Shown here: positions 25,725 to 34,822 of the stretch, piece after piece
Layout of the letters: each line of letters starts with the position of its first letter
Position numbering within the stretch: the stretch's first letter is position 1
Source of the DNA: Agromyces sp. Leaf222
GTDB lineage: Bacteria > Actinomycetota > Actinomycetes > Actinomycetales > Microbacteriaceae
Length of the DNA: 64,000 bases
Assembly (NCBI RefSeq): GCF_001421565.1
Contig: NZ_LMKQ01000001.1
Location: 2,162,604-2,226,603 of the forward strand
Reading direction: 5' to 3'
Program-made: the position numbers and the translations under genes
The notes under the pieces: model-generated
Database searches by the model: none
What the model was told of the DNA's origin: nothing
The model's input: only the letters and a program-made list of their open reading frames with translations

Positions 25725-27430
25725 TACCTCGCCTCGGCCCACCAGCCGTCGCCGTCGCGCACGAGCAGCCAGGCGCAGCCGTCGTCGTCGACGATCTGGA
25801 AGCGGTGCACCCGCTTGGCGGCCGCAGGGTCCCACCAGCGCTCGACGACGGGCCATGGGCCGGCCCAGGCGCGCACCGGTCTGGCCCCGAACCCGTCGGT
25901 TCGTGGAGCTCCCACGGCTCCCGCGGCCCCTCCGGTCGCGATGTCTCCACCGGTCGCTCCGACCCTGCCGACCCGGCCGATGTCGCCGACGGCGAACCGC
26001 TCGGGCGCCGCGGAGATCACCCCCCTCGCGTCGATCGCGACCTCCGCGCCCTTCGCGTCGAGCAGTGCGACGGGTCGGCGTTCGCGGAACACGCTCGCCG
26101 GCGCGAGCATCGGCAGGCTGCCGGGCCACGGCGCATCGGTCGTGCGCTCGGGCGGACGGTCGCCCCACGGCACGAGCACCTGCCGGTCGGCGAGCATGCG
26201 GCCGCCGCCCACCGATGCGGTGACGACGGCGTCGTGGCCGAGCATGCTCTGCACGCGCGTGAGGCCGTGGTGCACGCGCTCGTCGGGTCCGCCGCCCCAG
26301 AGCCCCTCCTCGTGGTTGCCGGTGGAGTCGATGCGCTCGGGGATCACGCGCAGCCGCACGATCGGCGACGCGAGGCCTGCATCGGCCATGCCCGCCCCCT
26401 GCAACTGCCAGCGCACCCGGTCGATGACGTCGGCAGGGGTGAACCAGCGCGGATGCAGCCAGCTGCGACTCGAGCGCCCACCGCGCTCGTCGTCGATCTC
26501 GATGCGCAGCCCGGTGCACACGAGCCGCACGTCGCGCATGCGCTGGATGAAGGCCTCCGCACCCACGCGGAACGCGAACGCGAGCTGGTCGATGCGGTCG
26601 AGCGGCGGTTCGAAGTGCTGCTCGGCCTCGAACTCGGGCGGGGGAGTGCGCGCGAGCACCCGCGCCTGTTCGCGGCCCGACGCCCGATCGTGCGCGAAGG
26701 CGCCGGCCGCGCCGAACCTGCGGCGCACGTCGGCCTCCGGCAGCGCGGCGAACTCGCCGAGCGTGCGCACGCCGAGTCGGTTCAGCAGGGTCGTCGTGCG
26801 CTGGTCGGTCACGAGCCCGACGGGCAGCGGCGCGATGAAGGCCGCGGATGCCGCGGGCTCGATGATCTCGACCCCATCGCCGCCGACCCCGCCTGCGGCG
26901 ACCCCGCCCGCGGCGACCGTCGCCTCCGCGTCGCCCGCGGCATGCGCCGCTCCCGGCGCCCGTGCCGCCCGTGCCGCCTGCTCGGCCGCGAACGGCCCGT
27001 CGGCGATGCCGACCCTCGCGCCCTGGACGCCGAGCCCGACGAGGGTCGAGAGCAGCGCGGATGCCGCGGCCGCCTCACTGCCGTAATACCGGGCCGGGCC
27101 GCGCGCCCGCATCGCGAGCGTGCCGGGTCGCACGACCTGCACTCCGGGCACGGCCTGCTCGACCTGGCGAACGACGGGCTCGAAGATGCGCACGTCGAGC
27201 TCGACGTCGTAGTCGTGCACCACGAGATGCGGACAGCGCAGTTGCGCCTCCCGGAGCTTCAGCCCGCGCATGACCCCGTAGCCGCGCGCGGCGGCCGAGC
27301 AGGCGAACACGAGCCCGTGATCGATGAGCGCGATGGGCTCGCCCTCGTCGATCCCGAGGTCCGTGCAGACGGCGCGGATCGGCCAGTCGGGGCACCAGAG
27401 CACGATCGTGCGACCGGGTTCGGCGTTCAT
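25718..27430 (-). CDS. imuB: ImuB-like Y-family polymerase homologue
   Basis: A 570-residue member of the Y-family group found beside dnaE2. It begins TIVLWCPDWPIRAVCTDLG, where active Y polymerases have a conserved metal-binding Asp and steric-gate region, and no SxDE-type palm motif is visible (RYYGSEAAAASAL lies there). It is therefore expected to be a catalytically inactive ImuB adaptor that bridges DnaE2 and the sliding clamp, as in mycobacteria. Two Gly/Ala-rich stretches are low-complexity. The start overlaps the imuA' stop by 4 bp (27427-27430). Confidence 0.9.
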   Translation of the reverse strand: MNAEPGRTIVLWCPDWPIRAVCTDLGIDEGEPIALIDHGLVFACSAAARGYGVMRGLKLREAQLRCPHLVVHDYDVELDVRIFEPVVRQVEQAVPGVQVVRPGTLAMRARGPARYYGSEAAAASALLSTLVGLGVQGARVGIADGPFAAEQAARAARAPGAAHAAGDAEATVAAGGVAAGGVGGDGVEIIEPAASAAFIAPLPVGLVTDQRTTTLLNRLGVRTLGEFAALPEADVRRRFGAAGAFAHDRASGREQARVLARTPPPEFEAEQHFEPPLDRIDQLAFAFRVGAEAFIQRMRDVRLVCTGLRIEIDDERGGRSSRSWLHPRWFTPADVIDRVRWQLQGAGMADAGLASPIVRLRVIPERIDSTGNHEEGLWGGGPDERVHHGLTRVQSMLGHDAVVTASVGGGRMLADRQVLVPWGDRPPERTTDAPWPGSLPMLAPASVFRERRPVALLDAKGAEVAIDARGVISAAPERFAVGDIGRVGRVGATGGDIATGGAAGAVGAPRTDGFGARPVRAWAGPWPVVERWWDPAAAKRVHRFQIVDDDGCAWLLVRDGDGWWAEARYD

Positions 27431-28236
27431 CCGGCCCTCCGACGCGCTTCGCCGACGAGGCCGAGCGGCGGGATCGCGCGCAGCGGCGCCACGAGCCCGA
27501 GCCCGATCGCCGGGGTCGTCGCCGGCACCGTCGGCACCGTCGGCACCGGGAGGCTCGACACCTGAGCGAACTCGAGCGACCGCCCTGGCAGCTGCATGCG
27601 GGATCCGGCCCGTCGCACGAACTCGCCCCTGCCCGCCACGTTCACGATCACCTCGCGGTCGACGAGGTGCCCGTGTCCGCGCTCGATGCCGTGCCATTCG
27701 CTCGCCCCGAGGCCGAGCCGGGCGTCGCTGCCCGGCCATGCCCCCGCCACGAGCAGCGTTGCGCCTCGTTGGCGGAGCCTGGCCTGCAGGCGGCTCGCCT
27801 CGGCGGGGGAGACCCGCCCGTTCGGCCGCACGGCGACGATCGGGATCACGTCGGCGAGCGCCGCGGCGACCGCGAGCCACTGGTCGCCGGGGTCGGGCAC
27901 GAGCGCGAGCCGTTCGAGCGAGATGCCGAACCTGGAGGCGGCCTCGACGCCGAACTCGGGCATGCCGATGATCGCGGCCCACCTGCCGCCGGCGCTCGGC
28001 CCCGCGAGCAGGGCCATGAGGAGGGTCATCGACCCCTCGACCTGCACGATCGTGCCCTCGCGGAGCGTGCCGCCGGGGAGCACATCGGCGAAGGCCGGGT
28101 GCGTCGGCACGGCCTTGGTGTCGAGGCGCGTGCCCTGCATGCCGCGGATGCGCGCCTGCAGCTCCTCGACGCGCTCGGCACGGGGTGCGGCACGCGGCGC
28201 CTCGGCACGGGGTGCGTCGGCGAGGGGAGCGGTCAT
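27427..28236 (-). CDS. ImuA'-type protein of the mutasome (RecA-like fold)
   Basis: A 269-residue protein at the head of the imuB-dnaE2 cassette. The middle (GTIVQVEGSMTLLMALLAGPSAGGRWAAI region) resembles a degenerate RecA/SulA-like core without a usable Walker A. The C-terminal part is Pro/Val-rich with a triplicated TVP segment. In mycobacteria ImuA' binds ImuB and is needed for induced mutagenesis. The ATG at 28236 has GGAG 8 nt upstream and lies 16 bp downstream of a perfect LexA box. The longer frame upstream crosses that box and is rejected. Confidence 0.85.
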   Translation of the reverse strand: MTAPLADAPRAEAPRAAPRAERVEELQARIRGMQGTRLDTKAVPTHPAFADVLPGGTLREGTIVQVEGSMTLLMALLAGPSAGGRWAAIIGMPEFGVEAASRFGISLERLALVPDPGDQWLAVAAALADVIPIVAVRPNGRVSPAEASRLQARLRQRGATLLVAGAWPGSDARLGLGASEWHGIERGHGHLVDREVIVNVAGRGEFVRRAGSRMQLPGRSLEFAQVSSLPVPTVPTVPATTPAIGLGLVAPLRAIPPLGLVGEARRRAG

Positions 28237-28252
28237 GGTCACCGCTCCAGTT

Positions 28253-28268
28253 TCGAACACATGTTCGA
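28253..28268 (-). promoter_or_regulatory. LexA (SOS) box of the imuA'-imuB-dnaE2 operon
   Basis: TCGAACACATGTTCGA is a perfect palindrome that matches the actinobacterial SOS consensus TCGAAC-N4-GTTCGA. It lies just upstream of the imuA' start. A TTGCCA (28277-28272) 5' of the box is a possible -35. LexA binding here would block the promoter until RecA-mediated cleavage. Confidence 0.93.
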
Positions 28269-28382
28269 ATATGGCAAGTCGGATGCACCGAACGTCCGCC
28301 CGCGAGAGCACACGCGAGGGCGCACGCGCGCCCCCGAAGAGGAGCCGACACTCGGACAGGCGCGATGGCGCCCGGAAACGCA

Positions 28383-28416
28383 AGAAGGCCCGGATCGAAA
28401 CCGATCCGGGCCTTCT
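28383..28416. terminator. tRNA-Leu terminator hairpin
   Basis: A 15-bp perfect stem (28383-28397 with 28402-28416) with a 4-nt loop starts 10 nt beyond the tRNA 3' end. It can also insulate the imuA' operon from upstream transcription. Confidence 0.85.
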
Positions 28417-28426
28417 GACACAAGCG

Positions 28427-28510
28427 TGCGCGAGGGGGGACTTGAACCCCCACGCCCGTTAGGGCACTAGCACCTCAAGCTAGCGCGTCTGCCATTTCCG
28501 CCACCCGCGC
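28427..28510 (-). tRNA. tRNA-Leu, anticodon GAG
   Basis: An 84-nt gene on the minus strand. The acceptor stem GCGCGGG pairs with CTCGCGC with one G-U pair; discriminator A is at 28427. The anticodon stem CTAGC/GCTAG encloses the loop TTGAGGT, giving anticodon GAG (CUC and CUU codons). A long variable arm, as in class II tRNAs, and a T arm with GTTCAAG are present. CCA is not encoded. Confidence 0.95.
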
Positions 28511-28719
28511 TTGTGTCTGCCTCGCGATCTCTCGCTCGGCAACGAGATAGAACACTATCACGGTTCTGGGCGCGCCTTTGACCACGGGGGCGCCCTCAGG
28601 GCGCGAACGGAGACCCGTCGAGACACGAAACGCCGATCAGCGCAATGTTCCGAATTTCGCATGTCGTCGCATCGCGCCATCCGTCGCCTCGATCGCCACC
28701 GGCGGCTACGGTGAAGGGC

Positions 28720-30054
28720 ATGGCCGAGACATCCGCACCATCGCCCGAGCCCGACCGCCCGACCGAACTCGAGGAGACTGCGCGCATCGCGCGCGACCTG
28801 ATCCGGTTCGACACGTCGAACTACGGCGAGGGCAAGGCCAAGGGCGAGCGCGAGGCCGCCGAGTACGTCGAGGCGCACCTCAGGTCGCTCGGCCTCGAAC
28901 CGCAGATGTTCGAGCCGGAGCCCCGGCGCACGAGCGTCGTGGCCCGCGTGCCCGGCCGCAATCCCGACAAGCCCGCCCTCGTGCTGCACGGCCACCTCGA
29001 CGTCGTGCCGGCCGACGCGCGCAACTGGAGCGTCGACCCGTTCGCGGGCGAGATCCGCGACGGCATGCTGTGGGGCCGCGGCGCGGTGGACATGAAGGAC
29101 ATGGACGCCATGATGCTCACGGCGCTGGGCGACATCCTGCGGTCGGGCAGGCTGCCGGAGCGCGAGATCGTCGTCGCGTACTTCGCCGACGAGGAGGCGG
29201 GCGGCGGCGTGGGGGCGAGCCGCCTGGTCGACGACCACCCCGAGCTCTTCGCGGGCGCGACCGAGGCGATCAGCGAGGTCGGCGGGTATTCGATCACGGT
29301 CGGCGGCACGCGCGCGTACCTGCTGCAGACGGGCGAGAAGTCGCTGCTCTGGGTGCGCCTCGTCGCGCACGGCCGGGCCGCCCACGGATCTCGCCTGATC
29401 CGCGACAACGCGATCACGAAGCTCGCGGGCGCGATCGCCCGCATCGGCTCGACCGAGTGGCCGGTGCGGCTCACCGACACGACCCGTGAACTCCTGGGCG
29501 AGGTCGCGAACGTGCTCGGCGTCGACCCCGAGCAGGTCTCGCCCGACGAGCTCGCCCTCGCCACCGGCTCCGCGTCGGGATTCATCACGGCGACCCTGCG
29601 CACGACCTCGAACCCGACGGGCCTCGAGGCCGGCTACAAGCACAACGTGATCCCCGACCGGGCGGAGGCGCTCGTCGACATCCGCACGCTCCCCGGCGAA
29701 GAGGACGCCGTGCTCGCCGAGATCGCGCGCATCGCGGGCGACGACATCGAGATCCAGATCGTGCACCGCGACGTCGGGCTCGAGTCGCCGACCTCGGGTG
29801 CGCTCGTCGAGGCGGTGCACCGGGCGATCCACGCCCACGACCCCGGGGCCCCGGTGTTCCCGTACCTGCTCTCGGGCGGCACCGACAACAAGTCGCTCAG
29901 CCGCCTCGGCATCACCGGCTACGGCTTCGCCCCGCTGCGCCTGCCCGAGGGGCTCGACTTCCCGGCGATGTTCCACGGCGTCGACGAGCGGGTGCCGCTG
30001 GACGCGCTAGTCTTCGGGAGGCAGGTCCTGCGCGACCTCCTCCTCGACTACTGA
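28720..30054 (+). CDS. M20 family metallopeptidase
   Basis: A 444-residue zinc peptidase of the ArgE/DapE/ACY1/CPG2 group. Ligands are visible in [12 protein letters not shown] (His, Asp), [11 protein letters not shown], and FADEEAGGG (catalytic Glu plus ligand). The central lid/dimerisation domain contains GRAAHGSR, and the last ligand lies in GGTDNKSL. The family hydrolyses dipeptides or N-acyl amino acids in the cytoplasm; the substrate is unknown. TACGGT (28707-28712) lies 7 nt before the ATG and a GAAGGG overlaps the gap, so leaderless or led translation are both possible. Confidence 0.9.
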   Translation: MAETSAPSPEPDRPTELEETARIARDLIRFDTSNYGEGKAKGEREAAEYVEAHLRSLGLEPQMFEPEPRRTSVVARVPGRNPDKPALVLHGHLDVVPADARNWSVDPFAGEIRDGMLWGRGAVDMKDMDAMMLTALGDILRSGRLPEREIVVAYFADEEAGGGVGASRLVDDHPELFAGATEAISEVGGYSITVGGTRAYLLQTGEKSLLWVRLVAHGRAAHGSRLIRDNAITKLAGAIARIGSTEWPVRLTDTTRELLGEVANVLGVDPEQVSPDELALATGSASGFITATLRTTSNPTGLEAGYKHNVIPDRAEALVDIRTLPGEEDAVLAEIARIAGDDIEIQIVHRDVGLESPTSGALVEAVHRAIHAHDPGAPVFPYLLSGGTDNKSLSRLGITGYGFAPLRLPEGLDFPAMFHGVDERVPLDALVFGRQVLRDLLLDY

Positions 30055-30103
30055 CGGTCCACGCGAGCTCCGGGCCTCCGGAGAGGAAAGGCGGCCCAGC
30101 CAC

Positions 30104-30922
30104 GTGATCGAAGCGCTCATCCTCGGATTCGTCCAAGGGCTCACCGAGTTCCTGCCCATCTCCTCGAGCGCACACCTGCGCATCCTCGGCGAGTTCCTGC
30201 CCGGAGCCCAAGACCCCGGGGCCGCGTTCACCGCGATCACCCAGCTCGGCACCGAGACCGCCGTCGTCGTCTTCTTCTGGCGCGACATCGTGCGCATCAT
30301 CTCGCACTGGTTCGGCTCGTTCACGGGCCGCGTGCCCCGCAACGACCCCGACGCCCGCATGGGCTGGCTCATCATCATCGGCTCGCTCCCGATCGTCGTG
30401 CTCGGCCTGCTCTTCCAGGACCAGATCGAGACGACGTTCCGCTCGCTCTGGATCGTCGCGACCATGCTCGTGGTGTTCGGCCTGATCCTCGGGCTCGCCG
30501 ACTGGGCGGGCGCCAAGCGCCGAAAGCTCGACGACCTCACGGTCGGGCACGGCGTCATCTTCGGCTTCGCCCAGGCGCTCGCGCTGATCCCCGGCGTCTC
30601 CCGCTCTGGCGGCACCATCACGGCCGGGCTGTTCCTGGGCTACGAGCGTGCCGCCGCGGCGCGCTACGCGTTCCTCCTCGCGATCCCGGCGGTCTTCGGC
30701 AGCGGGCTCTACCAGCTCGCGAAGAGCTGGGGCGAGCCGTCGGTCTACAACCTCGTCGAGACGGGTGCGGCCACCGTGGTGGCGTTCGGCGTCGGCCTCG
30801 CCGTCATCGCGTTCTTCATGAGCTACATCTCCAAGCGCAGCTTCCTGCCGTTCGTGATCTACCGGGTGCTGCTCGGCGGCACCCTGTTCGTGCTGCTCGG
30901 CATGGGCGTCATCCAGCCCTGA
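30104..30922 (+). CDS. uppP: Undecaprenyl-diphosphatase UppP (BacA)
   Basis: A 272-residue polytopic membrane enzyme. The two diagnostic motifs are [18 protein letters not shown] at residues ~8-25, with the catalytic Glu, and [19 protein letters not shown], with the catalytic Ser and Arg. It dephosphorylates undecaprenyl pyrophosphate at the membrane to recycle the lipid carrier for peptidoglycan and other polymers. GGAGAGG lies ~20 nt before the GTG, with GGCGG nearer. It follows the M20 peptidase by 49 bp and ends at a hairpin shared with the convergent PAC2 gene. Confidence 0.95.
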   Translation: MIEALILGFVQGLTEFLPISSSAHLRILGEFLPGAQDPGAAFTAITQLGTETAVVVFFWRDIVRIISHWFGSFTGRVPRNDPDARMGWLIIIGSLPIVVLGLLFQDQIETTFRSLWIVATMLVVFGLILGLADWAGAKRRKLDDLTVGHGVIFGFAQALALIPGVSRSGGTITAGLFLGYERAAAARYAFLLAIPAVFGSGLYQLAKSWGEPSVYNLVETGAATVVAFGVGLAVIAFFMSYISKRSFLPFVIYRVLLGGTLFVLLGMGVIQP

Positions 30923-30981
30923 CCCGGTCGACCCGCCCGCACCGAGGCATCCGCCTGCGTCGAGAGATCCGACCACCACGA

Positions 30982-31017
30982 GGCATCCGCTCGTCGCGGT
31001 TCAGGACGACGGATGCC
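30982..31017. terminator. Convergent hairpin built on the GGCATCCG octamer
   Basis: GGCATCCG-C-TCGTC (30982-30995) pairs with GACGACGGATGCC (31005-31017), 13 bp with one bulge and a 9-nt loop. It lies between the convergent uppP and PAC2 genes. Confidence 0.55.
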
Positions 31018-31040
31018 GCGGGCGGCCGCCGTGCGAGCCC

Positions 31041-32000
31041 TCAGGCGTCGCGGGGGCGCCAGGGGTCGTCGCGAGGCGGCTCGCCGCGGCCGTCGGGTCC
31101 GTCTCCACGACGCCGGAGGTAGCGCTCGAACTCCTGCGCGATGGCCTCGCCGCTCGCCTCGGGGGCGTCGACGGCGTCGCGCGCCTGTTCGAGCTGGGCG
31201 ATGTAGCCGGCCATGTCCTCGTCATCGGCGGCGAGCGCATCGACGCCGGACTCCCAGGTCTTCGCCTCGTCTTCGAGGGTGCCTCGGGGAATGCTGAGGC
31301 CGGTGAGCTCCTCGAGCTTGCCGAGCAGAGCGAGCACGGCCTTGGGGGAGGGCGCGTTGTGCACGTAGTGCGGCACCGACGCCCAGAGCGAGATCGTGGG
31401 GATGCCGGCGCGCTCCGCCTGATCGGCGAGCACGCTCAGGATGCCGACCGGGCCCTCGTAGTTCGAGCGCTCGAGGCCGAGGCGGTCGCGCAGTTCGCGG
31501 TTCTCACTCGACGCGAACACCGACAGCGGGCGCGTGTGCGGGGCATCCGCCAGCATCGCGCCGAGCAGGATCACGCCCTCGATGTCGGCGGCGAGCGCCT
31601 GGTCGACGAGTTCGGCGGCGAAGCTCTTCCAGCTGCGGGCGGGTTCGGCGCCGAGCAGCACGTGCAGCGTCTCGGCACCGGGCCCGGTCACCTGCTCGTC
31701 GTCGTCGACGGAGATCGGGTCGTCGGATGCCGCGGCATCCGTCTCGGTCGGGACCGCCGGCCCGCGCAGCGCGGCGCCGGGCCATTCGATGCGGCGCGAC
31801 CCGTCGTCACCCTGCACGATGCTCGGGCGGGTGAACTGGTAGTCGAAGTACAGCTCGGGATCGACGGCGGCGATCTCGACGAGCCCGAGCCGCTCGGAGA
31901 GCAGCTTCGCCGCACCCGTCGCCGCCTCGCCCGCGTCGTTCCACCCCTCGAAGGCGACGACCAGAAGTCTGCCGCCCTCGAATCCGGCCGCCTGATTCAC
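31041..32000 (-). CDS. PAC2 family protein
   Basis: A 319-residue protein of the PAC2 (proteasome assembly chaperone 2-like) family: LLVVAFEGWNDAGEAATGA at the N terminus, PELYFDYQFTRPSI, and ISLWASVPHYVHNAPSPKA. Archaeal and eukaryotic relatives assist 20S proteasome assembly. The role in actinobacteria is unproven, but the gene is usually near the Pup-proteasome locus. That locus is missing here, so the protein must have another job or interact with something encoded elsewhere. The C-terminal ~40 residues are charged and probably disordered. GTG start. Confidence 0.88.
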   Translation of the reverse strand: MNQAAGFEGGRLLVVAFEGWNDAGEAATGAAKLLSERLGLVEIAAVDPELYFDYQFTRPSIVQGDDGSRRIEWPGAALRGPAVPTETDAAASDDPISVDDDEQVTGPGAETLHVLLGAEPARSWKSFAAELVDQALAADIEGVILLGAMLADAPHTRPLSVFASSENRELRDRLGLERSNYEGPVGILSVLADQAERAGIPTISLWASVPHYVHNAPSPKAVLALLGKLEELTGLSIPRGTLEDEAKTWESGVDALAADDEDMAGYIAQLEQARDAVDAPEASGEAIAQEFERYLRRRGDGPDGRGEPPRDDPWRPRDA

Positions 32001-32076
32001 GCTCGGTGCCCCGCTCTCCGGCCCGGATCGCCCGGGTCAACTCCCACAATAGGCCGTGCCCGTAGACTTGACGGTT

Positions 32077-32751
32077 GTGACCACTCGCCTTCCCGCCGCA
32101 GTCCTCTGGGACATGGACGGCACGATCGTCGACACCGAGCCCTACTGGATGGCGGCCGAAGAGGAGCTGGTCGGCTCGTTCGGCGGCACCTGGACCCACG
32201 ACGACGCGCTGCAGCTGGTCGGCAGCGGCCTCTGGGAGTCCGCCCGCATCTTCCAGGAGCGCGGCGTCGACCTCCCTGCCGACGAGATCGTCGCATGGCT
32301 GACCCGCCGTGTCCGCGAGCAGTTGAACGAGTTCGGCCTGCCATGGCGGCCGGGCGCGCGCGAACTGCTCGAGGCGTTGCGCGAGGCATCCGTCCCCAGC
32401 GCGCTCGTGACCATGTCGGTGCGTTCGATGGCCGACGACGTCATCCGCCAGATCCCGTTCCACGCGTTCGATGCGATCGTCACGGGCGACTCGGTGTCGA
32501 ACGCCAAGCCGCACCCCGAGCCCTACCTCGTCGCGGCAGCCGAGCTCGGCGTCGACATCGCCGACTGCGTGGCCTTCGAGGACTCGCCGCCCGGCGTCGC
32601 CTCGGCCGCCGCATCCGGCGCCATCACCGTCGGCGTTCCCAACATCCTCTCGCTCGACGACGCACCCGCGACGGTGCTCTGGTCGAGCCTCGAAGGGCGA
32701 ACGGTGGCCGACGTCGCCGCCCTCGTCAACTCACGAAAGGCGAGCGCATGA
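32077..32751 (+). CDS. HAD-superfamily phosphatase
   Basis: A 224-residue HAD hydrolase: motif I LWDMDGTIVDTEPYW, motif II LVTMSVRS, motif III Lys in SNAKPHPEPYLVAA, motif IV FEDSPPGVASAAASG. The alpha-helical cap identifies the beta-phosphoglucomutase/phosphatase subfamily (type C1 cap). The substrate is unknown. TAGACT (32063-32068) is 8 nt before the GTG at 32077, which supports that start over the GTG at 32056. Its stop overlaps the trmI ATG by 4 bp. Confidence 0.88.
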   Translation: MTTRLPAAVLWDMDGTIVDTEPYWMAAEEELVGSFGGTWTHDDALQLVGSGLWESARIFQERGVDLPADEIVAWLTRRVREQLNEFGLPWRPGARELLEALREASVPSALVTMSVRSMADDVIRQIPFHAFDAIVTGDSVSNAKPHPEPYLVAAAELGVDIADCVAFEDSPPGVASAAASGAITVGVPNILSLDDAPATVLWSSLEGRTVADVAALVNSRKASA

Positions 32752-33776
32752 GCGAGTCCCGCGGCGAACGCAGCGGCCCCTTCCAGGTCGGCGACCGTGT
32801 GCAGCTGACCGGCCCGAAGGGCCGCATGCACACGATCACCCTCGAACCGGGCAAGATGTTCCACTCCCACAAGGGCCTCATCGCCCACGACGAGATCATC
32901 GGCCTTCCCGACGGCTCGGTCGTCGCCAACCAGGTGGGCATCGAGTACCTCGCGCTGCGGCCGTTGCTCAGCGACTTCGTCATGTCGATGCCGCGCGGTG
33001 CCGCGATCGTCTACCCCAAGGACGCCGCGCAGATCCTCGCACAGGCCGACATCTTCCCCGGCGCGACCGTCGTCGAGGCCGGCGTCGGCTCCGGCGCGCT
33101 GTCGCTCTGGCTGCTCCGCGCGATCGGACCAGAGGGGCGTCTGCACTCGTTCGAGCGTCGCGACGACTTCGCTGGCGTCGCGCGCGGCAACGTGGCGACG
33201 TTCCACGGCGCCGACCCCGAGAACTGGACCATCACGCTCGGCGACCTCGCCGAGGCGCTGCCGGAGGTCGCGCCCGAGGCATCCGTCGACCGCGTGGTGC
33301 TCGACATGCTCGCACCCTGGGAGTGCCTCGGCGCCGTGTCGACCGCGCTGAAGCCCGGCGGCGTCCTGCTCTGCTACATCGCCACGGTCACCCAGCTCTC
33401 GCGCGTCGCCGAGGCGATCCGCGCGACGGGGGAGTACACCGAGCCGCAGTCCTCCGAGACGATGGTGCGCGGCTGGCACGTGCAGGGCCTCGCCGTGCGC
33501 CCCGACCACCGCATGATCGCCCACACGGGCTTCCTGCTCACCGCGCGCAGGCTGGCGCCCGACACGATCCTGCCCGAGCTCAAGCGCCGCCCGTCGAAGA
33601 CCGACTTCAGCGACGAGGACGTCGAGCTCTGGACTCCCGGCGCCCTGGGCGAGCGCACCGTCAGCGACAAGGCCCTGCGCAAGCGCGTCAGGGCTGCGGA
33701 TGCCGCGGCCGCGCGTTCGCGCGAGGGCGCGGGCACCGACGACGACGCGCCCGAACCATCAGGCGAAGCCGAGTAG
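32748..33776 (+). CDS. trmI: tRNA (adenine-58-N1)-methyltransferase TrmI
   Basis: A 342-residue SAM-dependent methyltransferase. The N-terminal small domain (GPFQVGDRVQLTGPKGRMHT) is typical of TrmI. The Rossmann part has VVEAGVGSGALSLWLLRAIG (SAM motif I), VVLDMLAPWECL and GGVLLCYIATVTQLSRV. It methylates A58 in the T loop of tRNAs, stabilising them. In other actinobacteria, for example Mycobacterium (Rv2118c), this gene stands next to the proteasome ATPase gene; here the FKBP gene follows after 43 bp. The last ~30 residues are Ala/Asp-rich. Its TAG stop begins a TAGGCT hexamer. Confidence 0.92.
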   Translation: MSESRGERSGPFQVGDRVQLTGPKGRMHTITLEPGKMFHSHKGLIAHDEIIGLPDGSVVANQVGIEYLALRPLLSDFVMSMPRGAAIVYPKDAAQILAQADIFPGATVVEAGVGSGALSLWLLRAIGPEGRLHSFERRDDFAGVARGNVATFHGADPENWTITLGDLAEALPEVAPEASVDRVVLDMLAPWECLGAVSTALKPGGVLLCYIATVTQLSRVAEAIRATGEYTEPQSSETMVRGWHVQGLAVRPDHRMIAHTGFLLTARRLAPDTILPELKRRPSKTDFSDEDVELWTPGALGERTVSDKALRKRVRAADAAAARSREGAGTDDDAPEPSGEAE

Positions 33777-33819
33777 GCTTTCACCGCCCCACCGCGACCC
33801 CACCAAGAATCGAGGATCA

Positions 33820-34764
33820 GTGCGCTCGTCACTCGCGCTCATCGCCACCGCCGGCCTCGTCGCCGTCGCCCTCTCGGGATGCGCCACCGCGGCGCCCGCC
33901 CCCGAGGCGAGCCCCGGAGACTCGTCCACGACGGTCGAGGTGTCCGGCAAGTTCGGCGACGAGCCGAAGGTGTCCTTCCCGACGCCGCTCATGCCCGATG
34001 AGACACAGTGCACCGAGATCATCGAGGGCACGGGGCCGCTGCTGACCGAGGGGCAGCTGGCATACGTGGGGCTCGGCGTCTACAACGGCGCCACCGGTGA
34101 CGAGATCCAGGTGTCGGGCTTCGGCGACGAAGACGCCGTGCCGCTGAACGTGAACGCCTCGGCGACCATGCCCGGCATCGCCAAGGGCCTGACCTGCGCC
34201 CGAGAGGGCTCGCGCGTCGTCGTGGTCGTGCCCGAGAAGGACGGCTTCGGCCCGAACGGCAACCCCTCGGTCGGCGTCGAGCCGGGCGACAGCATCGTGT
34301 TCGTGGTCGACGTGCAGCGGGCGTTCCCCTCGCGGGCCGACGGCACGCCCCGCCTGACCCGCGACGGATTCCCCGCCGTGGTGCTCGCGCCGGACGGACG
34401 CCCCGGCATCACCGTCCCCAACGCCGACCCGCCGAAGTCGCTCCAGCAGGAGACCCTCCTCGAGGGCTCCGGCGAGGTCGTCGAAGACGGCGACACCGTG
34501 GTCGTCAACTACACGGGCGTGCTGTGGGACGAGGGCACCGTGTTCGACTCCAGCTGGGAGAACGGCGCCCCGGCGACCTTCACGGTCGGCGAGGGCGGTC
34601 AGGTGATCCCCGGCTTCTCCGACGCGATCGTCGGCCAGAAGGTCGGCTCGCAGATCGGCGTCATCATCCCTCCGTCCGAGGGCTACGGCGAGCAGGGCAG
34701 CAGCGGCGGCGTGCCGGCCGACGCGACCCTCTTCTTCGTCATCGACATCCTGGGCGTGGTCTGA
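33820..34764 (+). CDS. FKBP-type peptidyl-prolyl isomerase lipoprotein
   Basis: A 314-residue secreted lipoprotein. The N terminus is a lipoprotein signal peptide with lipobox LSGC (Cys about residue 20), followed by an Ala/Pro/Ser-rich spacer. There are two FKBP-like domains: a degenerate first one (residues ~60-170) and a canonical second one with DTVVVNYTGVLWDEGTVFDSSW, FTVGEGGQVIPGFSDAIVGQKVG and PPSEGYGEQG. It probably folds exported proteins at the membrane surface. In related Micrococcales it lies between the prcBA and pafA/pafBC genes. TAGGCT (33774-33779) is a plausible -10 with a ~35-nt leader. Confidence 0.9.
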   Translation: MRSSLALIATAGLVAVALSGCATAAPAPEASPGDSSTTVEVSGKFGDEPKVSFPTPLMPDETQCTEIIEGTGPLLTEGQLAYVGLGVYNGATGDEIQVSGFGDEDAVPLNVNASATMPGIAKGLTCAREGSRVVVVVPEKDGFGPNGNPSVGVEPGDSIVFVVDVQRAFPSRADGTPRLTRDGFPAVVLAPDGRPGITVPNADPPKSLQQETLLEGSGEVVEDGDTVVVNYTGVLWDEGTVFDSSWENGAPATFTVGEGGQVIPGFSDAIVGQKVGSQIGVIIPPSEGYGEQGSSGGVPADATLFFVIDILGVV

Positions 34765-34822
34765 CGCCTCGACTCGCTTCGCTCCGGCGACCGGTCGCTC
34801 CGGCGTGGGTAAGATCGCTCCT

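Noticed and set aside
26880..27547. Repeat-rich stretches in imuB and imuA' (15-bp and 9-bp periods) as mobile or CRISPR-like repeats
   Set aside because: Periods are multiples of three and encode Gly/Ala/Val/Thr/Pro linkers in frame; they are low-complexity protein segments.
23126..27565. A 1479-codon open frame on the plus strand opposite dnaE2 and imuB
   Set aside because: Antisense artefact of very high GC: the protein is Arg/Glu/His-rich without recognisable domains, while the opposite strand encodes well-conserved DnaE2 and ImuB.
28237..28453. Upstream extensions of imuA' and of the imuB frame through the SOS box
   Set aside because: They read through the LexA box and promoter and carry no homology; proper starts with Shine-Dalgarno or 4-bp overlap lie downstream.
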